DNA of 64,000 nucleotides from Lampris incognitus (Eukaryota; Chordata; Actinopteri; Lampriformes; Lampridae): assembly GCF_029633865.1 (NCBI RefSeq), contig NC_079216.1, forward strand, positions 17,786,005-17,850,004, written 5' to 3'. Below are positions 23,701 through 33,863 of this stretch, piece after piece. The stretch's first letter is position 1; every line of letters begins with the position of its first letter. The translations under genes and the position numbers were made by a program. The notes beneath the pieces were generated by a model. It did not search any database, had not been told where the DNA came from, and saw only the letters and a program-made list of their open reading frames with translations.

Positions 23701-25563
23701 CTCCATGGACCTCTGGAACTCTGCTGGTGCTGAGGACAGTCCGAAGGGAATTCTCACCCATTCATATAATCCCCACGGGGTGATGAATGCAGTCAGTGGG
23801 TGGCTGGACTCCTCAAGAAACCCCTGGTGATATGCCTTCCCCTGATCCAAGACAGAAAACCAGGCACTCCCCTTCAGGCTGTCGAGCATATCTTGGATGC
23901 GTGGTATTGGATGGCGGTCTGGGATGGACCTCTTGTTCAACTCACGGTAGTCACAGCAGAGGCGGAGGCTCCCATCCTTTTTCCGCACACACACGATTGG
24001 GCTTGAGTAGGGTGATTTTGACTTAATTATCCAGCCTCTGTTCAGTAAATCCTCGAGGTATTCCTTCACTTCTTTATGAAGAGGCTTTGGGACTGATGTG
24101 TATGTCCGCTTCACTGGTGTGGTGTCACTCAAGCGGATCTTGAGCTGGAGTGACGGAATAGTCCCCACATCATGGTCATCGCGTGCGAACACACTACTCT
24201 CCTCCCGCAGTAGCTCTCTCACCTGCAGTTGTTGTTCAGGTGTCAGGTGGTTCAGAGGGACAGGCGGGTCCCATAGATCTTCCTCCTGCTGTTCCGTCTT
24301 GACATCACCTGGCCCTTTCAGCTTTGTTGTGTCTATAATCACAGGTCTTCGTTCTGTACCTGTTGTGGAGGTCCCTGGGATGACTGGGTTCACTGTACTA
24401 GTCCCATCCACATCCAACGGCTTCACGGCGGCAGGGTAGATGGCTCTAATTCTTTGGGTCTGCCCCAGGAGAGTCCATGGCGGCAGTGTGATGTCATGAG
24501 CTGTGTCGTTAGTCACTGGGACAGCGATGTGTGACCAGGTTCCCTTCTGTAAACATTCAATGTTTTCATCCACCTTCAGGCCCTCTGGCCACTTTGGGTT
24601 CACATTAGGCTCAAAGAGGACGTTCTGGTCTGCTTGGAGGGGCCCTGCTCTAACACCACACTTAACAGTCTTTGTCTGGCCCGCCGGAATAGTCATGCTT
24701 TCTCGGCCCACTTTAACCATCCCCTCACCTTCCATATCATCTCGGCTCTTTATCAGCTTCACGAGGACTTCAGCCTTCTTGCAGTCAACCACGAACGCAA
24801 CGCTTAGTGCCTTTGTGATTATACTTGATGGCTGTCCAGCTCCAGACTCTAACAGGTGTTCAATTACATTGTAACCGATAATCGGTTCTTCTGCGGTGCC
24901 CTGGTGTGTGGTTACTAGTATTGGCACAGTGAGTTCCATTGGTGGGGTCTGAGTGGTGCTATTCGGTGCTAACTGGAAAGTCACTTCCACCCATCCAGAG
25001 AAAGGAATGGTTGTCTGGTTTGCTACTTTACCAGTCAGGGTGCCAGGGCCAAGGATCTCTTCTGTGCTTCTCACCTTAGCGTGTGAGAGATGTTTTCTCC
25101 TCCATTCTTCACTGATTAGGCAGACCTGCGACCCGGTATCCCACAATGCCCGTGTGGCTACACCATCAATGTAACAGTTTACCATGTATTTCTTTCCCAT
25201 TAGGTTCAGCAGCTGTGACTGGCGTTTTGAGGAGATATGACTCACTGTGGGTGCTTGCTGTTCCCGCCCTGCCTTGTCTCGCTGTCGGGCAGACACTCTG
25301 GCTTCTAGTTGCTGAATAGTGTCGTCGATGAGCTTGCTGGTGACAGTACAGCTAGACGTGTCTACCTGCTCCGATTTTTCAGGCCTCTGAGCTCTACACC
25401 CTCTTGAAAGATGGCCACTCTGTCCGCATTTGAAACAGTGGTTGCACTGGCCGCCCCTTTCACTGTCTTGACAGGCTTTGCATCTGCGCTTCCTCACAGG
25501 CTGCTGCTGACGAGAGGGTCTTTGGCCAGAGGAGTGGTTCATGGCTTTTCTCATCTGTTCCAT
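20774..25563 (-). mobile_element. Gypsy pol region: protease, RT, RNase H, integrase
   Basis: In translation order there is a CCHC zinc knuckle ([14 protein letters not shown]), a retropepsin-like motif [13 protein letters not shown], and an RT with [11 protein letters not shown] and the YLDD catalytic motif. An RNase H follows ([25 protein letters not shown]). The integrase has the HHCC-type zinc region (MGHLGVERVL, YWPHMQKDVEHY) and core motifs (VSIDFLHLEK, LHHDQGKEF). No chromodomain was recognised after the integrase. It is treated as a fossil. Confidence 0.9.
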
Positions 25564-25620
25564 TTCTCCTTTCAGCTGTCGGATTATCCCGTAGAACTCA
25601 GACTCCTTTTGGTTCCCTGC

Positions 25621-26799
25621 CTATGTCTTGAGGGCTTTCACACTCGTGGATGTCGATGGCGACGACTCCTGACCCCCGACCACTGCAGCTTCCGCTCCTA
25701 GATACTGATGTGCCTCAACTCGCACTTCCCGCACTCTGGTTTCCTTACTGTGGGAGCTCTTCTTGAATTCCCGCTGTCTCTCCGACTCGAAACTTGCGGC
25801 CTCTGTCATCTTAGCAATGAGAACATCATCAGTAGTTGCTTGATCATCGAGATAGCTCTTGAGCTGATATTTTACCTGGTCACTCACTAGCCCAGTTCCC
25901 ACTGCTCTTAGGAACTTTTTCTGTATTAGTTCAGGGCTGTATTGTTCATCAGAGCCAAGCTCTCTCACTGCTGCTAAGAGTCTCTCTTTAAGTTCTATAG
26001 CTCGGAACAGGAAGTTCTGTGGTGACTCCTGACTGTCCTGTGTGATGTTGATTAGTCGGTGATATAGGTCCACAGAGCTATCCTCTTTGAAATGGCCTTT
26101 CAGAATGGTCCTCAGCTGAGGGAGGGTGAGTTCAGTTTTGATCTCTAACATGTCACGGAGAGTCAGCCCAGGGCTGATGGCTCGGATTACAGCATCTATT
26201 ATCTCCAACTCGCTGTGGCCTTTTCTCACCCCCATATCAATCTGATGCATAAGATTTGTATAAGACAACTTGACTTTCTGCCCCCGTTCTCCTATTTGGC
26301 CATTTATCTTAAAGTCTCTGCGTATGGTCACTTCAGGGGGTTGGATTACTGACGGGGTTGGGTGTGAAGGTTGACTATGTCTACTGGGTTCTTTAAGACT
26401 TAGTTTCTCACTGAGGCGTGATATCTCTTCCTTAAGCACTTTTGTGGATGCAGTAAAGCTGGACTGTAAGGCCTGATATTGTTCATGTAAGCTTGCCAAT
26501 TCGGCAGCATCCTTGTTAGTACTGTCTGCACCTGCACCAGTATGTGACTCCGCCCCTCTCTGCTTCATTTCACTAGAGAGGTCCACTAGTCTGGACAGAA
26601 ACTGATGTGCTACCTCTTCATCCTCCTTCTCAATTGCTTCATCCACAGTTTCACTAATAAGTCTGATCAGCGCATGCCTCTTTGTCTGGTTTTCAGTGGG
26701 GACTTTAGCAATAACACACACCTCTTTTAACTGGTCCAGCCCTAACTGCAGGAGGGTCTCACTCAGCCTGTCTTGCAGTTGCTCAAGCTCCAGTTCCAT
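25621..26799 (-). CDS. Gypsy Gag-like protein, 392 aa
   Basis: The protein has an N-terminal helical part (about residues 1-70, LKEVCVIAKVPTENQTKRHA), a coiled-coil-like stretch around residues 108-140 and a capsid-like domain (about 165-330) containing KLSYTNLMHQIDMGVRKGHS and SPQNFLFRAIELKERLL. The zinc knuckle is found in the downstream pol region. It belongs to the element at 19436-27798. The role as Gag is inferred from position and the capsid-like pattern. Confidence 0.8.
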   Translation of the reverse strand: MELELEQLQDRLSETLLQLGLDQLKEVCVIAKVPTENQTKRHALIRLISETVDEAIEKEDEEVAHQFLSRLVDLSSEMKQRGAESHTGAGADSTNKDAAELASLHEQYQALQSSFTASTKVLKEEISRLSEKLSLKEPSRHSQPSHPTPSVIQPPEVTIRRDFKINGQIGERGQKVKLSYTNLMHQIDMGVRKGHSELEIIDAVIRAISPGLTLRDMLEIKTELTLPQLRTILKGHFKEDSSVDLYHRLINITQDSQESPQNFLFRAIELKERLLAAVRELGSDEQYSPELIQKKFLRAVGTGLVSDQVKYQLKSYLDDQATTDDVLIAKMTEAASFESERQREFKKSSHSKETRVREVRVEAHQYLGAEAAVVGGQESSPSTSTSVKALKT

Positions 26800-26887
26800 T
26801 GTTGGTCACGTGTTCCCACTCCGCTTCCCGCTTCTTCTCCTGACAATGGTGGCAATGGCGCTGGTCCCGGGTTTCGGCACCAATATT

Positions 26888-27798
26888 TGTAGCACACTTG
26901 ATAAGAATGACACTTACAAGGGCTGGTGTTTTTGTTGTTTTACTCCATCTGTCAAATAGACATTACAGAGGACACGTTTTCAGACCATGGCTCACTATAC
27001 GAAAGGCAACACTCATCTACAATTTATACACAATAAGAGCACCAAATAATATTCATCCATAAATTCACATTAGTCTAGCCTACAGCTAGCAAAGCTAAAC
27101 AGTATATAATGTTACGGAACATGGGGGGATCAAAATAGCAACACACATAGGCCTACCTTCATATTTACACAGTGTGGAGACACTAAACATAGTAAAGGGA
27201 CAGACTAATCACACATACAGACAATGTCAAAGCCAAACTACAGAACAATGGGTTCAGACCGCGGGAGCTATGGCTATGCTAACGTTAGCAACTCGCTAGC
27301 AATCTAGCTAACGTTAGCCAGTGATATGACGTTATCAAAATAAATATGAAAGTCCCTTCGTGTGTATTTCTAATAGGCATCCATATCCCACCCATACATC
27401 ATATTTAATCACCACCCTAATTCTATATGTCTAACTAGTCTGCTTACCTGTCAAAACGACATTACAGAGGACACATTTTCAGAGCATGGCTCACTATACG
27501 AAAGGCAACACTCATCTGACGATTCTACCCGAATGCCCCAGAGTGCACCGAGAGAGCCAGCACTACGTCACACAGGCTAGAAGCAATTAACCTGCAGTGC
27601 CCTCCTGTGGCGAGAACCGGCTATCACAACAACACAGCAGACAATTCTCCTCTTTACTAGTAGTGAGTGGTCAATGAAGGTAAGTATATGAAATAGAAAG
27701 TAAGTATATAGAATAAAAGGTAAGTATATAAAATAAAAAATAGATGGGGGGCTACTAAATCCCAAGTACGGGGGCTACTAAATCCCAAGTACCCCACA
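26888..27798 (-). repeat. 5' LTR of the 8.4-kb Gypsy element
   Basis: A 911-bp terminal repeat ending at the CTAG duplication. It is near-identical to the 3' LTR, with scattered single-base differences and a small length difference in a GTAAGTATATA run. Confidence 0.9.
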
Positions 27799-28003
27799 CT
27801 AGCCTACAGCTGAGTTGCTGCCCCCTCAAATTACTCACACACAGGTTTTGCTCTGGAGGACAGAGATCCAGTCTCAATGAAGATCATGAGAATGCATTTA
27901 AAATACCAGGTGTAAACAGAAAGACAAGATCAGACCGTTTATTATCCAGATAATGTGTCCGGATACAGGTCGCATTTAATACCAGGTGTAAATGGGGTCA
28001 AAG

Positions 28004-28182
28004 TTCTACTTCCTTTAAAAAAAAAAAAAACGACTGAGATTGTAACGGGGGCCTCTTGTTTGTCTGGTTGGCCTGTTACAAACAGGGAGGTTTCTGTGGA
28101 TCATGTGAACTGAATCCTGCCGTGTTAAAGTCTGAGTTAGAATGTACATTTTGATTTAGTGCTGCTCATTGGAATTGGGGTT

Positions 28183-28244
<62 letters not shown>
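28004..28244. other. Short spacer with poly-A and (TA)n microsatellite
   Basis: A poly-A run at about 28017-28030, unassigned sequence, then TA repeats (about 28184-28244) that adjoin the Tc1-type palindrome. The TA-rich site suits Tc1/mariner target choice. Confidence 0.6.
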
Positions 28245-28246
<2 letters not shown>

Positions 28247-29441
28247 CTACCATTCAAAAGTTTGGGATCACCCAAACAATTTCGTGTTTTCCATGAAAAG
28301 TCACACTTATTCACCACCATATGTTGTGAAATGAATAGAAAATAGAGTCAAGACATTGACAAGGTTAGAAATAATGATTTGTATTTGAAATAAGATTTTT
28401 TTTACATCAAACTTTGCTTTCGTCAAAGAATCCTCCATTTGCAGCAATTACAGCATTGCAGACCTTTGGCATTCTAGCTGTTAATTTGTTGAGGTAATCT
28501 GGAGAAATTGCACCCCACGCTTCCAGAAGCAGCTCCCACAAGTTGGATTGGTTGGATGGGCACTTCTTTGAGCAGATTGAGTTTCTGGAGCATCACATTT
28601 GTGGGGTCAATTAAACGCTCAAAATGGCCAGAAAAAGAGAACTTTCATCTGAAACTCGACAGTCTATTCTTGTTCTTAGAAATGAAGGCTATTCCATGCG
28701 AGAAATTGCTAAGAAATTGAAGATTTCCTACACCGGTGTGTACTACTCCCTTCAGAGGACAGCACAAACAGGCTCTAACCAGAGTAGAAAAAGAAGTGGG
28801 AGGCCGCGTTGCACAACTGAGCAAGAAGATAAGTACATTAGAGTCTCTAGTTTGAGAAACAGACGCCTCACAGGTCCCCAACTGGCATCTTCATTAAATA
28901 GTACCTGTTAGAGCCTGTTTGTGCTGTCCTCTGAAGGGAGTAGTACATACCGGTGTAGGAAATCTTCAATTTCTTAGCAATTTCTCGCATGGAATAGCCT
29001 TCATTTCTAAGAACAAGAATAGACTGTCGAGTTTCAGATGAAAGTTCTCTTTTTCTGGCCATTTTGAGCGTTTAATTGACCCCACAAATGTGATGCTCCA
29101 GAAACTCAATCTGCTCAAAGAAGTGCCCATCCAACCAATCCAACTTGTGGGAGCTGCTTCTGGAAGCGTGGGGTGCAATTTCTCCAGATTTCCTCAACAA
29201 ATTAACAGCTAGAATGCCAAAGGTCTGCAATGCTGTAATTGCTGCAAATGGAGGATTCTTTGACGAAAGCAAAGTTTGATGTAAAAAAAATCTTATTTCA
29301 AATACAAATCATTATTTCTAACCTTGTCAATGTCTTGACTCTATTTTCTATTCATTTCACAACATATGGTGGTGAATAAGTGTGACTTTTCATGGAAAAC
29401 ACGAAATTGTTTGGGTGATCCCAAACTTTTGAACGGTAGTG
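28245..29441. mobile_element. Tc1-like foldback element (535-bp inverted arms, 127-bp loop)
   Basis: The left arm 28245-28779 is the reverse complement of the right arm 28907-29441, with only a handful of differences. Both ends read CACTACC(A/G)TTCAAAAGTTT, next to TA (28243-28244 and 29442-29443). Each arm contains the start of a Tc1-type transposase (MARKRELSSETRQSILVLRN) with its helix-turn-helix. No catalytic domain is present. The total length of 1197 bp is near that of a normal Tc1 element, but the second half is a mirrored first half. Confidence 0.9.
28624..28911 (+). pseudogene. Tc1 transposase DNA-binding domain only (95 aa)
   Basis: The frame MARKRELSSETRQSILVLRN continues with a helix-turn-helix (YSMREIAKKLKISYTGVYYS), a GRPR hook-like motif (RKRSGRPRCT) and part of the second paired-like subdomain (GPQLASSLNST). 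It then stops at the edge of the inverted arm. The DDE catalytic domain is missing. The mirrored arm encodes the first 55 or so residues again on the minus strand (from 29062). Confidence 0.8.
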
Positions 29442-29445
29442 TATA

Positions 29446-30107
29446 TATCACATGTACAAAAATACCATATATAAGACTTCAACTGAGGCTCACAATATCA
29501 AACTGATTGGTATCGTTAAGTATAATATCAAACCAAAAACAGATTTCAATTGATACTCCCTCAAATATTCCAGATGTCATTTTGTGACCAATTTAAGATT
29601 CTCATTTTCATTAATTCAGATGATTAAAATGTATATCATGATGTGACAATATCCATATTTTAGAATGATACAATACCACCGAAAGACAATAAATGATAGT
29701 CCGGTCCTACTGACAGTATACAGCTGGATGTTGATATTATGAAAATTGTATGTAATGCCACTGTCATTAAAAAGATGAACCAACCTATCTGACTGTGTGA
29801 GACCTCCTTCCTATCATGTGGAGCCCTTCCTGGTTCTTCTCGGTGTGGTGTGGTCTGAAGTTTACCTTCTTGCACATAATTTTTTTTCTGTATTTACCGT
29901 TTGTGCCATTAAGGCATTTTTTTTTCTGTCATGAGTACCAATTTATTTCAAGCATCTTGGATCTTAAAATACATATCCAATATAAGTTGTTAAAGTGAAG
30001 GCAGGTTGTCAAATGGAGGCACAACTACACAATAATCTTACTAGTTTTTAAGGAGACCCAATTCCCAGAGTAGCATAAGAATAAGTTTCTATTTTATTTA
30101 AACAGCT
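29446..30107. other. Between foldback and L2 fragment: nothing recognised
   Basis: About 660 bp of AT-rich unique-looking sequence without an identifiable gene or repeat. Confidence 0.4.
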
Positions 30108-30180
30108 ATCCATCCATCCATTATCCAAACTGCTTATCCTGCTCTCAGGGTCGCGGGGATGCTGGAGCCTATCCCAGCAG
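30108..30180 (+). repeat. SINE/LINE 3'-tail repeat
   Basis: ATCCATCCATCCATTATCC followed by CTGCTTATCCTGCTCTCAGG and GGATGCTGGAGCCTATCCCA. Same module as at 14397 and (inverted) 47066. Confidence 0.7.
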
Positions 30181-30183
30181 AAG

Positions 30184-30940
30184 GTTTCAAATCTACTAAC
30201 CCAAACAAAGCCAGACTTTGTGGAATGGACCTGCAGCTGCACCTTTGCATCGCTGCAAGATGCCCAATGTTTTTATTGTCTTGAAGGAGGGCATGTGTGG
30301 GTGAGTATAGGCCTCCACAACTACACAGATACTACCAAGATAATACCAAGGTATCTGAAAGACTCCACCACCTCTACCTTCTCTCCTTTGATGGTGAGAC
30401 TGGGGGGTGGGGCTAAAGAGCAGTTCTTTAGTTTTTGAGATGTTAGAGAAAGTTACCATCACACCATGTGCTAAAATGGGATATACAATGTTGATGGGCA
30501 GAGAGAGAGAGAGAGAGAGAGAGTCATTGTTACTGAGCAGTGCGAGGACGCCCATGTCATCTGCATATTTGAAGTAGAGGGTAGTGGTGGATGGAATTTG
30601 ACAGTTAATTGTATAGAGGGTGTAGAGAAATGGACCGAGTACGTACCCCTGCGGAGTGCCAGTACTGAGAATAATGGTAGGCGGCAATGAATTGTCAACC
30701 CTTACTGCTTATGGTCTGTTGGAGAGGAAGTAATGGATCCAGTGGATTAGTGGTGATGGAACTTGGAGGTGCTGTAGTTTCTTGATTACCCGATGGTGCT
30801 GGGTTGTAATAAAGGCGGAGCTAAAATCAATGAAAAAAAAAGTCTGGTGTCCAGTTGTTGTAGCAGACAGTGCAGGAAAGGCCCCTGCATCATCCGTACA
30901 TCTTCTTTGCTTATATGCAAATTGGAGGGCATCCAAGAAT
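30184..30940 (-). mobile_element. L2/CR1-type LINE reverse transcriptase fragment
   Basis: On the minus strand: DALQFAYKQRRCTDDA, then TFFFIDFSSAFITTQHHRVI, LSTGTPQGYVLGPFLYTLYT and FKYADDMGVLAL. These are RT motifs with the catalytic ADD present. A GA microsatellite of about 25 bp sits inside it (about 30499-30524). The copy is broken in frame and 5'-truncated at the junction with the Gypsy fossil. Confidence 0.8.
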
Positions 30941-32180
30941 GTTAAAACGTATACAAGTGGCAGGCAGCAAATATGGAGTCCAAAAATCAGGCAGCAGAGT
31001 CAAACACGGGCCGGTCAGGCATAAGTTCACAAAGAAAAAAACATCGAAAAACTAGGTAGCAAAACACACCAGACGATCTGGCAGGGAGACAGGGACACCA
31101 GGCGAATATACTAGGTGCTTGGGAGCTAATCGGGGAGTGAGGAAGAGGTGTGAGAAAGTCAGGGTTGACCGGTGGCAAAAGCAGGGTTAGGAACTGCAAT
31201 GACAAGACAGGTAAGAACTTCAGAATAAAGCAAGAAGGAAAAGGATAATGAAAAAAAGTTAAGAAGAGTTGACTGAGCTGGGATACAGTCACAGCCCTAA
31301 CAGTACCCCCCCCCCCCCAACAGGCCCCTCTAGATAACACACCGGGCTTGTCTGGGTGCTCCTGATTAATGTCTCGGACCAAGGATGGGCACAGGGTGTG
31401 CTGGGGGGGGGGGGCAGCTGCTCTCTTCTGGTCCATATCTTCCACAGTCCACTAAATACTGGTAGCTCTGGCCTCGGTGGTGAACATCCAGTAACTGCCT
31501 GTGTTAGTCCGGTTGGCCGTCGATAGTGTGTGTGTGGGTGTGGGTGTGGGTGTGTGGGGGGGGGCGGCAGAGGAGCCACAGCTGGAAGAGTCAAAGGGCT
31601 AGTGGAGACAGGTTTCAGATGAAAGACATGAAATGTGGGATGAATATTCATGTGAGAAGACAGCTTGAGTCTTACAGCAGTGGGGTTGATAATAGGACCA
31701 GTCTCAAAGGGACCACTGTAAAGGGTTGTGAGTTTCTTATATATTGTAAGGGTATATCCTCAGAGTAAAGCCAAACCTTTTGACCTGGTTTATAATTGAG
31801 GGCTGGTGTCTAGCAACGGTCAGCAATGCATCGGTTGTGGTCAGTGGAGCGGAGCAGGGTGGCAACGGCATCCTTCCAAACTTTATGATAACGACGAAGG
31901 TGGGCCTGGACAGAGGGAACAGAGATTTCCTCCCCCTGGGCTGGGAACAGAGGTGGTTGAAAACCCATAGCACATTCAAATGGTGACATACTACTGACTG
32001 GAAGTTGTGACTCGATCCAGGCTAGGTGAGTGTTCCAGGAGGGCGAGTTCTTGTAGGCATCGCAACAAAGTGCCCCTCCCAGGTCCTAGTTGGCCCGCTG
32101 TGTTTGACCATTAGACTGAGGGTGATAACTAGAAGACAGACGCACCATAGCGCCTGGTAGCATCGGGCTATTTAGATAGG
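30941..32180 (-). mobile_element. Chromovirus-type Gypsy fossil: integrase end, chromodomain and LTR part
   Basis: The minus strand carries a post-integrase region (RQPSIINQVKRFGFTLR-type wording), NIHPTFHVFHLKPVS, a decayed chromodomain area and HPDKPGVLSRG. A TGTTAGGGCT LTR start follows at 31302 and the LTR runs left to about 30941. The gene layout resembles the intact-looking element at 37067-42605, but this copy is older, partial and has several breaks. Confidence 0.75.
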
Positions 32181-33010
32181 CTTGTGTGCATAAGTAACAG
32201 AGATCAGAATTACATGTTATAAGCTTGTTGAAGTTCGGCACAATATATTAAGTTATTGTTCTTTATATGTTGAATTTCTCCTGCACTCCCCGTTGTCAAA
32301 TCTGCCATCACTCACTTAGCGCTTCGTAGTTTTTTTTTTATATAAATAAACCTTCATTTCAAACTGTTAACATACATGGGAACAAAAGCAGACAACAGCA
32401 CCTCCTAGTGGTCACGGTTGTGGTCAAGCGCATTACGTAGTGACGTCTCTCTCCCTTCGTCACGCGACGGCCACAGTTGGTATGTTGTTCTATAGAGCTC
32501 ACTCCTATGGCTAAAAAAAAAGAAAAGTGTAATTAAATTGCTAAAAGTGCACTCCAGTTACGGCAGTCGATGTATAAATGTATGCACAACATTTTCCCAT
32601 GCTATCTATCTATCTAGCTATCTATCTAGCTATCTATATTTTGTGCTTCTTTCGTTAAACGTCACGATAATGTCCACTCAAGCTAATGACGCATGTAATG
32701 GCCGCCATTCTTCTCCGCTAGCTAACATGTAATATTTGCTGGATATCATTCGGTTACGTTTCTTTATGAATAGTGCTGGAGTTGAGCTGACAGTATATGA
32801 CCACAGCATCTAACTGTTCATTTTGATTTTGCCAGAATTGACTTGTGCCAGAATTAAATGGGCCTGCAGCAGCTACCCTGATATCAGAGGACTGGTGTGT
32901 TTTCTACACGGTATAGCCAGAAAAGGGGGCTATACATACATGTATGCGGATGTATGCTGGATATCCTTCATGTAGTCATATTGTGGAGCTTACTCTATGT
33001 ACCCGTGTGT
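32181..33010. other. Unassigned stretch
   Basis: About 830 bp. A short TATC run lies at about 32601-32632. No gene or named repeat was recognised. Confidence 0.4.
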
Positions 33011-33290
33011 TTAAGTGAGGCTAAGAGAGGCAAGATTGAGATGGTTTGGACATGTGTGGAGGAGAGATGCTGGGTATATTGGGAGAAGGATGCTGAATAT
33101 GGAGCTGCCAGGGAAGAGGGAAAGAGGAAGACCAAAGAGGAGGTTTATGGATGTGGTGAGGGAGGACATGCAGCTGGCTGGTGTGACAGGAAGCTGCAGA
33201 GGACAGGAAGAGATGGAAACGAATGATCTGCCGTGGCGACCCCTAACGGGAGCAGCTGAAAGTAGTAGTAGTAGTAGTAGTAGTAGTCGT
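33011..33290 (+). mobile_element. RTE-type LINE, 3' fragment with (AGT)n tail
   Basis: The frame reads [20 protein letters not shown] and [20 protein letters not shown], ending GGGAGCAGCTGAAAGTAG plus AGT repeats. It is a sister of the copy at 14571-14895 and is truncated just upstream of the same domain. Confidence 0.8.
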
Positions 33291-33604
33291 GTTTATGTGA
33301 GGCTCTGTACAGACTGTGGCAACACATTTCCTTGGAAAAGGACACCAAAGACTCTATCTATCTATTCGGCTGCACTACGGGGAGCAAGGGGCATTTGGCA
33401 GCATCCTTTCCCTGGACAGGGTAGTCAAAAACTTTTCTCATTTCGGCCATAAAATTGCCAAAAGAGGAATTTATGGCAGACTGCTTGAAACTTTGCGATG
33501 ATGGGCGCTCAGTGGGACATTAACTGAACTGTGAACTGAATTTGTGTCATCCAAATCAAATGGCTTTCATCTGAAAGATCATTTCATCATCATTAATTAT
33601 ATGC

Positions 33605-33620
33605 ACGCGCGCGCGCGCGC

Positions 33621-33690
<70 letters not shown>
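33605..33690. repeat. (GC)n(AC)n compound microsatellite
   Basis: A CG run of about 16 bp followed by about 70 bp of AC, ending about 170 bp before the calml4 start codon. Confidence 0.95.
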
Positions 33691-33692
<2 letters not shown>

Positions 33693-33863
33693 CTTCCCCT
33701 GGTTCGTGGCCATGCCTGGCGGTGTCCACGCCAGCTCCATTAACAACTCATCTTACCCGGGGCGCGCAGAGACGCAGCGCAGGATCAGTTTCGGGAACAG
33801 CGGGGAAAGGCTGGCGACACGGTGTCACGCTTGCTAAGAGTAACGCAGACGGCTGTGGCAACA

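Larger units (their letters stand above)
19436..27798 (-). mobile_element. Ty3/Gypsy LTR retrotransposon, nearly full length (8.4 kb)
   Basis: The element lies on the minus strand between CTAG target duplications (19432-19435 and 27799-27802). Its LTRs at 26888-27798 (5') and 19436-20331 (3') begin and end TGT...ACA and are very similar, so the insertion is fairly young. After the 5' LTR comes a primer-binding-like TGGTGCCGAAACCCGGGA; a GAGGGGAG purine tract precedes the 3' LTR. Gag (25621-26799) and a pol region (20774-25563) with protease, RT, RNase H and integrase are present. It looks mostly whole, with perhaps one or two breaks in pol. It sits inside the TIR element at 18272-28003. Confidence 0.92.
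18272..28003. mobile_element. TIR DNA transposon (MITE-like) exploded by nested insertions
   Basis: The left end at 18272 starts GACCCCATTTACACCTGGTA and continues through CTGTATCCGGACAC to 18317. The right end, 27959-28003, is its reverse complement with only small changes, giving terminal inverted repeats of about 45 bp. Interior pieces remain at 19011-19435 and 27803-27958; they repeat the phrase AGGTGTAAA. Inserted into it are a tail repeat, TG/TA microsatellites, an RTE fragment and the Gypsy element. No transposase is seen, so it was probably non-autonomous. I could not identify a convincing target duplication or the superfamily. Confidence 0.65.
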
